From the NCBI GenBank assembly GCA_018222405.1, contig JAAFAI010000003.1, forward strand, positions 124,001 through 188,000: 64,000 nt of DNA. The letters are read 5' to 3'. A program made the translations under genes and the position numbers. A model generated the notes under the pieces. That model saw nothing but the letters and a program-made list of their open reading frames with translations. It was not told the DNA's origin and did not search any database. This document shows, in pieces, positions 1 through 8,277 of this stretch (its first letter is position 1; every line of letters begins with the position of its first letter). Source of the DNA: Gammaproteobacteria bacterium. GTDB lineage: Bacteria; Pseudomonadota; Gammaproteobacteria; Enterobacterales; Alteromonadaceae.

Positions 1-1
1 G

Positions 2-1345
2 TTATCCAGCCCCGGTTATTTCCGTGACGTACAAACGCGTATAAAGAAATTTATCGAAAGCGGCCAGCTAGGATTATTTGCCAATGGTTATTGGAGTAAC
101 CCAGCTTATAAACTGCCGCCAGAAGCGGATTTGATGGCGGTGGCGCACTATCTCGAAGCGCTGGATATGCAAAAAGAGATCGTTAAGATCCACACTATCT
201 TTGGCGGGAAGAACCCACACCCTAACTTTATGGTTGGCGGTGTGCCATGTGCGATTAACCTCGACGGTACTGGTTCTTCGGGGGCGCCGGTTAATATGAC
301 CAGCCTGAACTTTGTGCTGGAGCGTATTCGCGAGGCAGAAGCGTTCATTAAAAACGTTTATATTCCGGACGTGATCGCCATTGCCACGCTTTATAAAGAC
401 TGGCTGTACGGCGGTGGTCTGGCTGCCTCAAACGTGCTGAGTTACGGTACACACACAGTAGTACCGGGCGATAAATCTACCGACCTCATTCCGGCTGGTG
501 CAATCATCAATGGTAACTGGGATGAGATTCATCCTGTAGATGTACGTAACCCGGATGAAATTCAGGAGTTTGTGGATCACAGCTGGTATCAGTATGCTAA
601 CGGCGCTAAAGGCCTGCACCCCTGGGACGGTGAAACTGAAGCGAAATTTGAGTTGGGGCCAAACTTTAAAGGTACCAAAACGAATATTAAAGAGCTTGAT
701 GAAAGTGCTAAGTACAGCTGGATCAAATCACCGCGCTGGAGAGGCCATGCCATGGAAGTGGGTCCGCTGTCACGCTACATCGTAGCGTATGCTTCTGGCA
801 AAGAATACGTGCAGGAGCAGGTTGATCGCTCACTGTCGGCGTTTAACCAGGCCACTGGTATGGACCTTGGCTTAAAGCAATTCCTGCCTTCGACTCTGGG
901 GCGCACCCTGGCCCGTGCACTGGATTCTGAGCTGTGTGTCGACTCTATGCTTGATGACTGGCATCAGTTGGTCAATAACATTAAAAACGGTGATACCTCT
1001 ACCGCCAACGTGGAAAAATGGGATCCGAAGACCTGGCCTAAAGAGGCTAAAGGTGTTGGGACCAATGAAGCGCCACGCGGTGCACTGGGTCACTGGATTA
1101 AGATTAAAGACGGCAAAATTGAAAACTACCAGGCGGTGGTACCCACCACCTGGAATGGTTCTCCACGTGATTCAGAAGGCAATATCGGGGCTTTTGAGGC
1201 GTCATTGCTTAATACGCCCATGGAGCGGCCTGATGAGCCGGTTGAAATCCTGCGAACTTTACACAGCTTTGACCCGTGTCTGGCCTGCTCCACACACGTA
1301 ATGAGTGAAGACGGTCAGGAACTGACTAAAGTGAAAATTCGTTAA
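2..1345 (+). CDS. hupL: [NiFe]-hydrogenase large subunit, 5'-truncated by window edge
   Basis: This is the catalytic large subunit of a membrane-associated uptake hydrogenase, which oxidises H2 at the Ni-Fe site. The reading frame is open from base 2, so about 447 C-terminal residues are present and the start lies outside the window. The text closely resembles E. coli HyaB ([40 protein letters not shown]). The C-terminal nickel motif DPCLACSTH is intact and is followed by 15 residues ([15 protein letters not shown]), the tail that the HupD protease removes after nickel insertion. The first nickel-binding CxxC pair is upstream of the window. hupC follows after 35 bp, so both are probably one transcript with hupS upstream. 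Confidence 0.97.
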   Translation, partial: LSSPGYFRDVQTRIKKFIESGQLGLFANGYWSNPAYKLPPEADLMAVAHYLEALDMQKEIVKIHTIFGGKNPHPNFMVGGVPCAINLDGTGSSGAPVNMTSLNFVLERIREAEAFIKNVYIPDVIAIATLYKDWLYGGGLAASNVLSYGTHTVVPGDKSTDLIPAGAIINGNWDEIHPVDVRNPDEIQEFVDHSWYQYANGAKGLHPWDGETEAKFELGPNFKGTKTNIKELDESAKYSWIKSPRWRGHAMEVGPLSRYIVAYASGKEYVQEQVDRSLSAFNQATGMDLGLKQFLPSTLGRTLARALDSELCVDSMLDDWHQLVNNIKNGDTSTANVEKWDPKTWPKEAKGVGTNEAPRGALGHWIKIKDGKIENYQAVVPTTWNGSPRDSEGNIGAFEASLLNTPMERPDEPVEILRTLHSFDPCLACSTHVMSEDGQELTKVKIR

Positions 1346-1380
1346 GAGAGCACCCTGTTGCTCTCTCTGGAGACTCAATT

Positions 1381-2139
1381 ATGTCTACGTCAGTGAAAAG
1401 CAAAGCTGTTGAAAGAAGTCAGCTTACGGATAACCATCACAGTGGTGATGAGAAGGTTATCACCCGCCGTCAAACCGCGGTCTACGTTTACGAAGCGCCG
1501 GTGCGCTTATGGCACTGGATAACGGTTTTTTCCATCATCACGCTATGCGTGACGGGGTATTTTATCGGCCAGCCTTTACCCACCTTACCGGGTGAAGCCA
1601 GCGATAACTTCCTGATGGGGTACATTCGATTTGCCCACTTTGCCGCGGCTTACGTGGTAACCGTGGGCTTTATCGGCCGGTTGTACTGGGCGCTGGTGGG
1701 TAACCATCATTCCCGTGAACTGTTCTTCCCCAAGTTTTTTGTAAAAGCATGGTGGAAAGAGGTATGGCACGAGGTGCGCTGGTACCTGTTTATGGAAAAG
1801 ACACCCAAGAAGTACATCGGTCACAATCCGCTGGCGCAACTGGGCATGTTCTTTTTCTTTATCCTCGGCATGATCTTTATGATCTTCACCGGCTTTGCGC
1901 TTTACAGTGAAGGTGCCGGGCAGGGAAGCTGGCAGGATACGTTATTTGGTTGGGTGATCCCGCTGTTTGGCCAGAGTCAGGATGTGCATACCTGGCATCG
2001 CCTGGGCATGTGGTATCTGATCACCTTTATTATGATCCATGTCTATGTGGCAATTCGTGAAGACATCATGTCACGCCAAAGCCTGATCTCCACCATGATC
2101 AGTGGCTGGCGGATGTTTAAGGACGACAAGCCGGATTAA
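1381..2139 (+). CDS. hupC: Ni/Fe-hydrogenase cytochrome b subunit
   Basis: A 252-residue integral membrane di-heme cytochrome b of the HyaC/HupC family. It anchors the hydrogenase in the inner membrane and passes electrons from H2 to quinone. Visible features are four hydrophobic segments and histidines in the expected contexts: PVRLWHWITVFSI near residue 45, FAHFAAAYVV near 85, and HTWHRLGMWYLITFIMIHVYVA near 205-225. The N-terminal 35 residues are hydrophilic and somewhat longer than in HyaC. The start ATG is preceded by a CTGGAGACT Shine-Dalgarno region. A terminator-like hairpin follows at once, so this looks like the last gene of the structural operon. Confidence 0.95.
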   Translation: MSTSVKSKAVERSQLTDNHHSGDEKVITRRQTAVYVYEAPVRLWHWITVFSIITLCVTGYFIGQPLPTLPGEASDNFLMGYIRFAHFAAAYVVTVGFIGRLYWALVGNHHSRELFFPKFFVKAWWKEVWHEVRWYLFMEKTPKKYIGHNPLAQLGMFFFFILGMIFMIFTGFALYSEGAGQGSWQDTLFGWVIPLFGQSQDVHTWHRLGMWYLITFIMIHVYVAIREDIMSRQSLISTMISGWRMFKDDKPD

Positions 2140-2149
2140 GGCTCCTCAG

Positions 2150-2195
2150 AGGGATGCAGGCAATTGTTGACCCCGCCTGCGTCCCTTTATTCTTT
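2150..2195 (+). terminator. intrinsic terminator after hupC
   Basis: A 12-bp stem (AGGGATGCAGGC paired with GCCTGCGTCCCT, one G-T pair) with a 13-nt loop is followed by TTTATTCTTT. It lies 11 bp after the hupC stop and should separate hupSLC from the HigA-like gene and the hupD-hypE maturation operon. Confidence 0.7.
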
Positions 2196-2203
2196 AACCC
2201 ATT

Positions 2204-2536
2204 TTGATTACTATTCTGAGCCACCGGATGACAGCCTTCAACCTCAATGTTAGCAGCCATTGCCTGAGTAGTCGCAAACCTGAACATCCCGGAATATTCC
2301 TCGAACGTTGTTATCTTAAACCGCTGAATATCAGCCAGTCTGAGCTGGCCCGACTGTTAGGCATATCCCGCCGACGTGTACACGAAATTATCAAAGGCCA
2401 ACGTGCCATCTCTGCCGATACCGCTATCAGACTGGCCCGACACTTTCAGACTACGCCAATGTTTTGGCTTGAAAAACAACAGCTTTGGGAGTTGTACGAT
2501 GCCAGCCGTCGATTCGCTAAAGAGGGTGGTAAGTAA
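2204..2536 (+). CDS. HigA-family XRE-type antitoxin/regulator, orphan
   Basis: A 110-residue protein with an XRE helix-turn-helix of the HigA/VapI type. The diagnostic text is KPEHPGIFLERCYLKPLNIS, followed by SELARLLGISRRRVHEIIKG and then TPMFWLEKQQLWELYDA. The annotated start is a TTG; an ATG at 2228 is equally possible. HigA proteins normally neutralise a HigB RNase encoded just upstream and repress the shared promoter. No HigB-like frame is present: the 64 bp between hupC and this gene are occupied by a terminator. It sits between the hydrogenase structural and maturation genes, so it may be a solitary regulator of hup expression or a remnant of a toxin-antitoxin pair. That role is inference. 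Confidence 0.8.
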   Translation: MITILSHRMTAFNLNVSSHCLSSRKPEHPGIFLERCYLKPLNISQSELARLLGISRRRVHEIIKGQRAISADTAIRLARHFQTTPMFWLEKQQLWELYDASRRFAKEGGK

Positions 2537-2648
2537 CTTTCCGGTTAGTGGATAGGTTTGTTATATCTATTTCCTTCTTTTTAGTGTGGTTACTTGTAAC
2601 GCCCCCCGTGACACCCCGCCATACGGCGTTTCCTCATTTTTTACTAAG

Positions 2649-2680
2649 TTGGCATACAACTTGATGTATGTAAATAAAAT
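2649..2680 (+). promoter_or_regulatory. candidate promoter of the hupD-hypE operon
   Basis: In the 184-bp gap before hupD there is a TTGGCA box (2649-2654) and, 16 bp on, TAAATA (2671-2676), a plausible sigma-70 pair. An inverted repeat CATAC-N8-GTATG (2653-2670) overlaps the spacer and could be an operator, for example for the adjacent HigA-like protein or the HoxA/HupR regulator. Only sequence resemblance supports this. Confidence 0.35.
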
Positions 2681-2720
2681 GTAATTAGCGCAAGCGCCAG
2701 AGAGTCTGAGTTTTACCACC

Positions 2721-3362
2721 GTGCAAAATCGAATAAATGAAAAGCAAATACTTATTTTAGGCATTGGCAATATTTTATGGGCCGATGAGGGGTTTGGCGT
2801 ACGCTGTGTTGAGGCGCTTAACCAGGATTACGAATTTGGCGACAACGTTAAGATCATGGATGGCGGTACCCAGGGCATTTATCTGGTACAGCATGTTCAG
2901 GAAGCCGATGTGCTGGTGGTGTTCGACGCTATCGATTACGGTCTGGCTCCTGGCACCTTAAAAACCATCTATAACGACGAAGTACCCAAATTCATGGGCG
3001 CTAAACAGATGAGTCTGCATCAGACCGGTTTTCAGGAAGTCTTGGCCATGGCCGAGTTTACCGGTAACTATCCGGCAGATTTATTACTGGTGGGGTGCCA
3101 GCCGGTTGAGCTGGAAGACTTTGGCGGCAGTTTGCGTGAGGAAGTCAAGGCACAGGTGCAACCTGCTATCGACATTGCGCTGGAGTATCTGACGCAGTTT
3201 GGTATTTCCGCACAACGTAGCTCTGGGGCGGCACAGGCGCTGGCGCCGGGTCAGCTAAACCTGAGCGACTATGAACAGGGCCGCCCGGATGAGCAGGTAG
3301 CCTGTCGTACTGGTGATAGCCGGGTAATCGGTAGTGCTACTGTAGGGGAAAGTACCGAGTAA
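2721..3362 (+). CDS. hupD: hydrogenase maturation endopeptidase HupD/HyaD
   Basis: A 213-residue endopeptidase that cuts the C-terminal tail of HupL after the nickel-bound DPCxxCxxH motif, completing large-subunit maturation in the cytoplasm. Family hallmarks are LILGIGNILWADEGFG, DGGTQG and VVFDAIDYG. The three metal-contacting residues known from HybD correspond to Glu23, Asp69 and His100 and all are present. The protein has a 45-residue C-terminal extension after the core (from about residue 165) rich in Gln, Ala and Asp, longer than E. coli HyaD. The start is GTG at 2721. Its stop overlaps the hupF start by one base, so the two are translationally coupled. Confidence 0.95.
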   Translation: MQNRINEKQILILGIGNILWADEGFGVRCVEALNQDYEFGDNVKIMDGGTQGIYLVQHVQEADVLVVFDAIDYGLAPGTLKTIYNDEVPKFMGAKQMSLHQTGFQEVLAMAEFTGNYPADLLLVGCQPVELEDFGGSLREEVKAQVQPAIDIALEYLTQFGISAQRSSGAAQALAPGQLNLSDYEQGRPDEQVACRTGDSRVIGSATVGESTE

Positions 3363-3670
3363 TGTGTATTGGCGTACCCTTTCAGGTTATTCAGACCGAT
3401 AGCCATAAGGCTTACTGTCAGCGCGGCGCAGAGCAGCGCTGGATAGACACCTCGCTGGTAGGTGAGGTAGTGGCCGGTGACTGGTTGTTAGTCTTTTTAG
3501 ACGCCGCCCGGGAGGTGCTGACTGAAGAGCGGGCACAACAGGTGGAAGAAGCTGTCAGCGCTATTGAACGGGTGATGTCGGGGCAAAGTGTCGAGCTGGA
3601 CGATTGCTTTAAGGATCTGGTCGAACGCGAACCACAACTGCCAGACCACTTAAAACCGCTTTTAAAATAA
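3362..3670 (+). CDS. hupF: HypC/HupF-family hydrogenase chaperone
   Basis: A 102-residue small chaperone of the HypC/HupF family. It begins with the signature MCIGVPFQV, whose N-terminal Cys2 contacts the iron centre and the large subunit. A second HypC family member is encoded at 9766. In Rhizobium leguminosarum HupF stabilises the large subunit under aerobic conditions, and gene order hupD-F-G-H here is the same. The C-terminus (ELDDCFKDLVEREPQLPDHL) is longer than in canonical HypC, which fits HupF. Confidence 0.9.
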   Translation: MCIGVPFQVIQTDSHKAYCQRGAEQRWIDTSLVGEVVAGDWLLVFLDAAREVLTEERAQQVEEAVSAIERVMSGQSVELDDCFKDLVEREPQLPDHLKPLLK

Positions 3671-3689
3671 CACAAGATAAGAGAACACT

Positions 3690-4121
3690 ATGAACTCACC
3701 GCTGATCAATCGTCTTATCGACGAGTTAGGCTACCCCTTACTCGACGACGATAACTTTGAAAGTTTCATTGAGCAGACACCACTTAGTGTGCTGTTTTTA
3801 ACCGAAGACCCCAAACGTTTTCCGGAAAGCCTGGACGTAGCCGTGATCCTGCCAGAACTGATCAAACAGTTTCCTCAGCTTACCCCGGCGGTGGTATCTG
3901 AAGATATTCAAACTGCCTGTCGCGGCCGTTATAACTTTATGGCGTGGCCAGCACTGGTTTTTCTTAAGCATGGCCAGTATCTCGACGCCATTACCAAAGT
4001 GCAGAACTGGGATGACTACGTGCACGAAATCAATCGAATCCTGACGCTTGAGCCCCGCCCGGATCCGGGTATCGGTATTCCGGTGGTGTTTAATCCGGTT
4101 AGCAAAAGTTGCGGGCAATAG
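3690..4121 (+). CDS. hupG: HupG/HyaE thioredoxin-like hydrogenase accessory protein
   Basis: A 143-residue protein of the HyaE/HupG family, a thioredoxin fold without the redox CxxC pair. The fold is suggested by LSVLFLTEDPKRFPESLDVAVILPEL and by AWPALVFLKHGQYL, the latter ending in the typical cis-Pro strand region. In known systems it helps deliver the small subunit to the Tat pathway and protects maturation against oxygen. It lies 19 bp after hupF and 9 bp before hupH. Confidence 0.85.
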   Translation: MNSPLINRLIDELGYPLLDDDNFESFIEQTPLSVLFLTEDPKRFPESLDVAVILPELIKQFPQLTPAVVSEDIQTACRGRYNFMAWPALVFLKHGQYLDAITKVQNWDDYVHEINRILTLEPRPDPGIGIPVVFNPVSKSCGQ

Positions 4122-4130
4122 GGGAATAAT

Positions 4131-4994
4131 ATGCGTGATAACAGTATAAACATCGTCAATGTGCCAATCGGGCCGGGCAGCCAGTCAGAGGGCGACATGG
4201 TGCTTGATTACATGAAGATGCCGTCGGAAATGAACACTTATGATATGCCATCGTTTCCGGAAGAAAGTGAGCTGGAACGTTGCCCAAAGGCCATGAGCAT
4301 CCTCGCCGATATCCAGCTTATGCTTGGCCAGATCAACGAAAACGGTCAGAGCAGCATCATGACGCTTACCGAGTTACCTCAGGCAGATTTAAACCTGCTT
4401 AATCAAATCCTTGGTGAAGGCGAAGTGAGCGTTCTGATTGATGGCGATAAGCCGGTCAGAATTCAGGAAACGGTAATGGCCGGTATCTGGCGTTTGCGTA
4501 CCTTCGACGAGCAGGGCAAGGTGACAGCCGAAGCTATTGAGGTGGCAGAGATCCCTGAATGTGTGAAAGACCAGGCATTTGCTACTAAGGTGGATTTACC
4601 TGCCCGAATCGCCAGCCTGCCTGAAGGACTATTGAATGCGCCTTCGGTACTGGTAGAAATTGCGGATACCTCAGCAGACTACCAGCGCGACCCGGGTATG
4701 GCTTCGCATGTAATAAACCTGTCCTTGTTACCTTTTTCGCCTGAAGATCACTATAGCCTGACTGAAACCACCGGTACCGGCAGTGTCACCATTTTGTCCC
4801 GCGGATACGGCAACTGCCGGATAACGTCGACTCAGGTAGATGGCTTATGGCGGGTGCAGTATTACAACAGTACCGACCAACTGATCCTGGACACCCTGGA
4901 AATTGTGGCTATTCCTGCCGTGGCTTGTGCAGCCCCTGAGGATCTGGCCGATTCAGCGGTCCGTTTGTCTGAAATCCGCGATGCGCTGGTATAG
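4131..4994 (+). CDS. hupH: HupH/HyaF hydrogenase expression protein
   Basis: A 287-residue protein of the HyaF/HupH family, which works with HupG during assembly of the small subunit. Recognisable text includes NIVNVPIGPGSQSEG near the N-terminus, MPSEMNTYDMPSFPE, and a repeated layout in which two similar domains each contain a GxGxVxxLxxG-like core (LGEGEVSVLIDG near residue 93; TGTGSVTILSRGYGNC near 213). The second ends WRVQYYNSTDQLILDTLEIVAIP, as in the family. It is embedded in the hupG-hupI run with short spacers. Confidence 0.88.
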   Translation: MRDNSINIVNVPIGPGSQSEGDMVLDYMKMPSEMNTYDMPSFPEESELERCPKAMSILADIQLMLGQINENGQSSIMTLTELPQADLNLLNQILGEGEVSVLIDGDKPVRIQETVMAGIWRLRTFDEQGKVTAEAIEVAEIPECVKDQAFATKVDLPARIASLPEGLLNAPSVLVEIADTSADYQRDPGMASHVINLSLLPFSPEDHYSLTETTGTGSVTILSRGYGNCRITSTQVDGLWRVQYYNSTDQLILDTLEIVAIPAVACAAPEDLADSAVRLSEIRDALV

Positions 4995-5003
4995 GAAGAC
5001 AGA

Positions 5004-5225
5004 ATGAGTTTTCAGGGCTTTGAAGGCAGTTATTTAGGCGATGCCAGCCGGATTGATAAGCAGGCCAGACTGGAATGCAAAATATGCTGGTATGTTTACG
5101 ATCCGGCGGAAGGTGATGAGGTCTGGCAAATTCCATCAGGTACGGCGTTTGTCGATCTGCCTGATCATTGGCGGTGTCCGGAGTGTGATGGTGACCGCGA
5201 TCAGTTTATGGTGATAGAGGACTAA
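5004..5225 (+). CDS. hupI: rubredoxin HupI
   Basis: A 73-residue rubredoxin. Two iron-binding CxxC loops are clear: CKICWYVYDPAEGD near residue 25 and HWRCPECDGDRDQF near 58. The first loop lacks the glycine of the usual CxxCG, having CxxCW as in HupI proteins. In hydrogenase loci, rubredoxin HupI supports small-subunit cluster assembly or protection in air. Between hupH (9 bp) and hupJ (2 bp). Confidence 0.95.
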   Translation: MSFQGFEGSYLGDASRIDKQARLECKICWYVYDPAEGDEVWQIPSGTAFVDLPDHWRCPECDGDRDQFMVIED

Positions 5226-5227
5226 CA

Positions 5228-5800
5228 GTGTCAAACGGTACAGCAGTTGTCGTTTTCTATAAATCAGTGGCCCGCAAAATGGCAGGCCTGCCGGTGTACA
5301 ATAATAAGCTCGCAGTGGATGCGACCGAGTTTTTGTCATGGGAAGACAACTGGTTTGGCATCATCGTTACGCCCTGGTGTATGAATATTGTGTTACTCCC
5401 GGGCGAGGCGTCTCATCACAACGCTCAGCAGGTTGGTGCTAAATTTCGTCATAAGCTGCCCTCCGGCCTTTATGAGTTTATTCGTGCTTATGCCGGGGAC
5501 TGTGGCGATTTCGCCACCTGCTCGGTGTTTTCACCGATGTTTGAGTTTTCATCACAGAACATAGCTATGGAAACCGCGAAGGAAGTGCTGGCAGCGTTGT
5601 TTGATGCAGAAAACGTCTCGCCTTCAGAGCGTCATCAAAGCTACACGGTTTACAGCGAAATGCGTCAGGCTGTTGAGCTTGAGGCCCAGGCCGGTGATAC
5701 AGAAAGTGGCAAGCAAGAAGCTGTTGAAGAGGCGCCAGAACTGAGTCGCCGGGCATTCCTGAGCGGCAGCTTCGCCCGGCGAGAGGGCAACAGACCATGA
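5228..5800 (+). CDS. hupJ: hydrogenase assembly chaperone HupJ/HybE-like
   Basis: A 190-residue protein of the HybE/HupJ family. Diagnostic text is GLPVYNNKLAVDATEFLSWE, then GIIVTPWCMNIVLLPG and CSVFSPMFEFSSQNIAMETA. HybE proofreads Tat signal peptides of hydrogenase small subunits. The last 25 residues contain ELSRRAFLSGSFARR, a Tat-like twin-arginine string that occurs at the C-terminus of HupJ-type proteins and is not a signal here. The start is GTG, 2 bp after hupI; the stop overlaps hupK by 4 bp. Confidence 0.9.
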   Translation: MSNGTAVVVFYKSVARKMAGLPVYNNKLAVDATEFLSWEDNWFGIIVTPWCMNIVLLPGEASHHNAQQVGAKFRHKLPSGLYEFIRAYAGDCGDFATCSVFSPMFEFSSQNIAMETAKEVLAALFDAENVSPSERHQSYTVYSEMRQAVELEAQAGDTESGKQEAVEEAPELSRRAFLSGSFARREGNRP

Positions 5801-6945
5801 ATATAGCTGCAGAACTGGCTGCCGGAAATAAAGCGCAAAACACAGGGGCGAATCCGCTAACTGGCGGTGTACGGGTCACCGTTTGTTATAACCGTGACCA
5901 CATCAAAGCCGTTGAGATCAATAATACCCGCCCGTTTGCCGTTACCCGCCTGTTCAGGGAAAAGCCGGTTGATTGGGTGCTGGCGATGATGCCATCACTC
6001 TTTTATATTTGCGGGATGGGGCAGTTAATCGCCGCGCTAAGAGCTGTAGAGAGTGCCGCAGGTATTACCGAGACGTCGGTCATAAAACAAGCGCGGGATA
6101 CATTGTTATTTGCCGAGTCGTTGCGGGAGCAGGTGTTTAGCTGGGTGACCAACTGGGCGCCGCAACATAAATCCAGAATGAGCCATGTGGTGGATTGGTT
6201 TAATCAGTGCCGTAAGCAACTTGACTGGAGTTTAACCCTGGCCTCGGCAACCTCCGGTGAGGCGGGGCGTCGGCCTGCGCTTGAGCAATTGGCCCGGCGA
6301 CTGGAAGACGTTGTTAAACCGCTATTGCCGGCAAACCGGGAAAGCGCCTCGTTAGCAACGATGGGGGTGTCTGCCGAGGTATGTCAGTTGTTGAAAGCAT
6401 GCGGTGAATACCCACTAGGACTGGCCGCAAAAACGTTAAACTTAACCGAGTCGCAACAGCTAATGACAGTCTTGGCAGCCCTGAATACTGCAGAAGCGGA
6501 GCAGTTTTGTCACCAGCCTACCATTAGCGGAGTGCCGGCCGAAACCGGCAGTTGGGCACGGCAAAACATTGAAGCCAGAGGATTTTTAATTGAAAGTCGC
6601 CTGCGCTCGCTTTACCGTGAAATAACTACAGCGCCAATGAGGCTCAGATCAATAATCCGTCAGCAACAGTTCAGCCATACAGAGGGCACTGGCGTGCGCG
6701 GCTGCTCGGTAGTCGAGACGGCCAGAGGAACGCTATTACATAAAGTGGCGCTGGATAAACGAAACCAGGTGACAAAATACCAGATTATTGCCCCCACTGA
6801 GTGGAATTTTCATCCCCAGGGGAGTCTCAAAACCATGCTGGAAGGGTTATATTTACCATGGGAGCAGGTAACGCCGGTGGCGGAAACCCTGATAAAACTT
6901 CTCGACCCTTGTGTGTCGTGGCAGTTGGAGTTAGTCCATGCATGA
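5797..6945 (+). CDS. hupK: HupK hydrogenase accessory protein
   Basis: A 382-residue protein in the position and of the size of HupK, a degenerate paralogue of the large subunit thought to act as a scaffold with HupF when the Fe(CN)2CO cofactor is moved under air. Large-subunit-like traces include RNQVTKYQIIAPTEWNFHPQ and a final [15 protein letters not shown] that echoes DPCxxCxxH but has lost the second Cys and keeps His. These losses are expected for HupK. It overlaps hupJ by 4 bp and hypA by 8 bp. Confidence 0.85.
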   Translation: MNIAAELAAGNKAQNTGANPLTGGVRVTVCYNRDHIKAVEINNTRPFAVTRLFREKPVDWVLAMMPSLFYICGMGQLIAALRAVESAAGITETSVIKQARDTLLFAESLREQVFSWVTNWAPQHKSRMSHVVDWFNQCRKQLDWSLTLASATSGEAGRRPALEQLARRLEDVVKPLLPANRESASLATMGVSAEVCQLLKACGEYPLGLAAKTLNLTESQQLMTVLAALNTAEAEQFCHQPTISGVPAETGSWARQNIEARGFLIESRLRSLYREITTAPMRLRSIIRQQQFSHTEGTGVRGCSVVETARGTLLHKVALDKRNQVTKYQIIAPTEWNFHPQGSLKTMLEGLYLPWEQVTPVAETLIKLLDPCVSWQLELVHA

Positions 6946-7279
6946 GATGTCTATTGCAGAAGGGATCTTGCAGGTATTAGAAGAACAGGCTGTGAGCCAG
7001 TCGTTTGAAAAAGTCAAAGCGGTGTGGGTCGAAATTGGCCCGCTCGCCACCATCGAAGCGGACGCACTAACGTTTTGTTTCGATGCTGTAATAAGAGGAA
7101 GTCTGGCCGAAGGCGCCAGCCTGCACATTATAAAAATGCCGGGAAAAGCCTTCTGTTTGCAGTGTCTGGATACCGTCCCGGTCACGCAACGCTATGACAG
7201 TTGCCCTGTTTGTGGCAGTTATCACTTACAGATAACGCAGGGTGAAGAAATGAGAATAAAAGAACTAGAGGTGGCATAA
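6938..7279 (+). CDS. hypA: hydrogenase nickel insertion protein HypA
   Basis: A 113-residue nickel metallochaperone. It starts [18 protein letters not shown]; His2 and Glu3 are the known nickel ligands. A zinc site of two CxxC pairs is seen at [20 protein letters not shown]. HypA hands nickel from HypB to the large-subunit precursor. The start overlaps the end of hupK, and hypB follows after 2 bp. Confidence 0.96.
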   Translation: MHEMSIAEGILQVLEEQAVSQSFEKVKAVWVEIGPLATIEADALTFCFDAVIRGSLAEGASLHIIKMPGKAFCLQCLDTVPVTQRYDSCPVCGSYHLQITQGEEMRIKELEVA

Positions 7280-7281
7280 AC

Positions 7282-8277
7282 ATGTGTACGGTTTGCGGTT
7301 GTTCAGAAGGTGAAGTTAAAATAGAAGGGCATGAGGGGCACGCCCACGGGCATAGCCACGAACACACTCATAGTCATGATCATTCACATGCCCACGGGCA
7401 TCATCACCATCATGGCGACCATCATGGTGGACATAGTCACGAGCATTCACACTCTCACACGCACAGTCATGAAGACCAGCATGATCACAGTGTCATTGAA
7501 AGTGATGGCGATAACATTCACTTCGGCAAAGGCCCGGCTCATGCCCATGTGGCAGGTCTTAGTCAAAGCCGAATGGTGCAAATTGAGCAGGATATTCTGG
7601 GTAAAAATAACCAGTATGCCGCGCAAAATCGGGTTCGCTTTGAACAGCAGTCGATGTTTGTGCTCAACCTGGTATCAAGCCCGGGTTCAGGCAAAACCAC
7701 CTTACTGACTGAAACCATTAATCACATTAAAGACCGTTACACCGTAGGCGTAATTGAAGGGGATCAGCAAACGGCAAATGACGCAGACCGCATTCGCGAA
7801 ACCGGCGTTCAGGCTATTCAGATCAATACTGGCAAAGGTTGTCACCTTGATGCGCACATGGTCGGTCATGCCATGGAGAACTTCTCCGGGATGACCGGCG
7901 GCGTGCTGTTCATCGAGAATGTAGGTAATCTGGTGTGCCCAGCCTCTTTTGATCTGGGCGAGGCGGCAAAAGTGTCGATTCTGTCGGTCACCGAAGGCGA
8001 AGATAAACCACTTAAGTATCCGGATATGTTCCATGCGTCAGAATTGATGATCCTGAATAAAACCGACCTGCTGCCGTATCTGGATTTTGATGTCGAGAAA
8101 TGCATTGAGTACGCTAAACGAGTCAATCCGGAAATCCGTATTATTCAGCTGTCAGCCAAAAGCGGCGAGGGCATGCAGGAGTGGCTTGATTGGATCGATA
8201 CCAAGCGGGCTGCCATCATTGAATCGCGTATTCATCATTTGCAACAACAGGTAGAGCAGTTTAAGGCAATTTTATAA
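7282..8277 (+). CDS. hypB: nickel-storing GTPase HypB with long histidine-rich tail
   Basis: A 331-residue GTPase for nickel insertion. It begins MCTVCGC, the high-affinity CxxCGC nickel site. Residues 16-69 contain about 27 histidines, including a run of five, in SH/GH/EH repeats, a nickel-storage region like that of rhizobial HypB. The GTPase domain has the P-loop [11 protein letters not shown] (132-142), the G-domain metal site in [11 protein letters not shown], the ENVGNLVCP switch region and NKTDLL for guanine. The final codons overlap the start of the next gene by one base. Confidence 0.97.
   Translation: MCTVCGCSEGEVKIEGHEGHAHGHSHEHTHSHDHSHAHGHHHHHGDHHGGHSHEHSHSHTHSHEDQHDHSVIESDGDNIHFGKGPAHAHVAGLSQSRMVQIEQDILGKNNQYAAQNRVRFEQQSMFVLNLVSSPGSGKTTLLTETINHIKDRYTVGVIEGDQQTANDADRIRETGVQAIQINTGKGCHLDAHMVGHAMENFSGMTGGVLFIENVGNLVCPASFDLGEAAKVSILSVTEGEDKPLKYPDMFHASELMILNKTDLLPYLDFDVEKCIEYAKRVNPEIRIIQLSAKSGEGMQEWLDWIDTKRAAIIESRIHHLQQQVEQFKAIL

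Noticed and set aside
2140-2203. HigB toxin gene in front of the HigA-like gene
   Set aside because: Only 64 bp are available and they form a terminator hairpin; no frame of suitable size is found on either strand.
2649-2670. Sigma-54 promoter before hupD
   Set aside because: TTGGCA is present but the -12 TTGC element at the correct spacing is not; a sigma-70 reading fits better.
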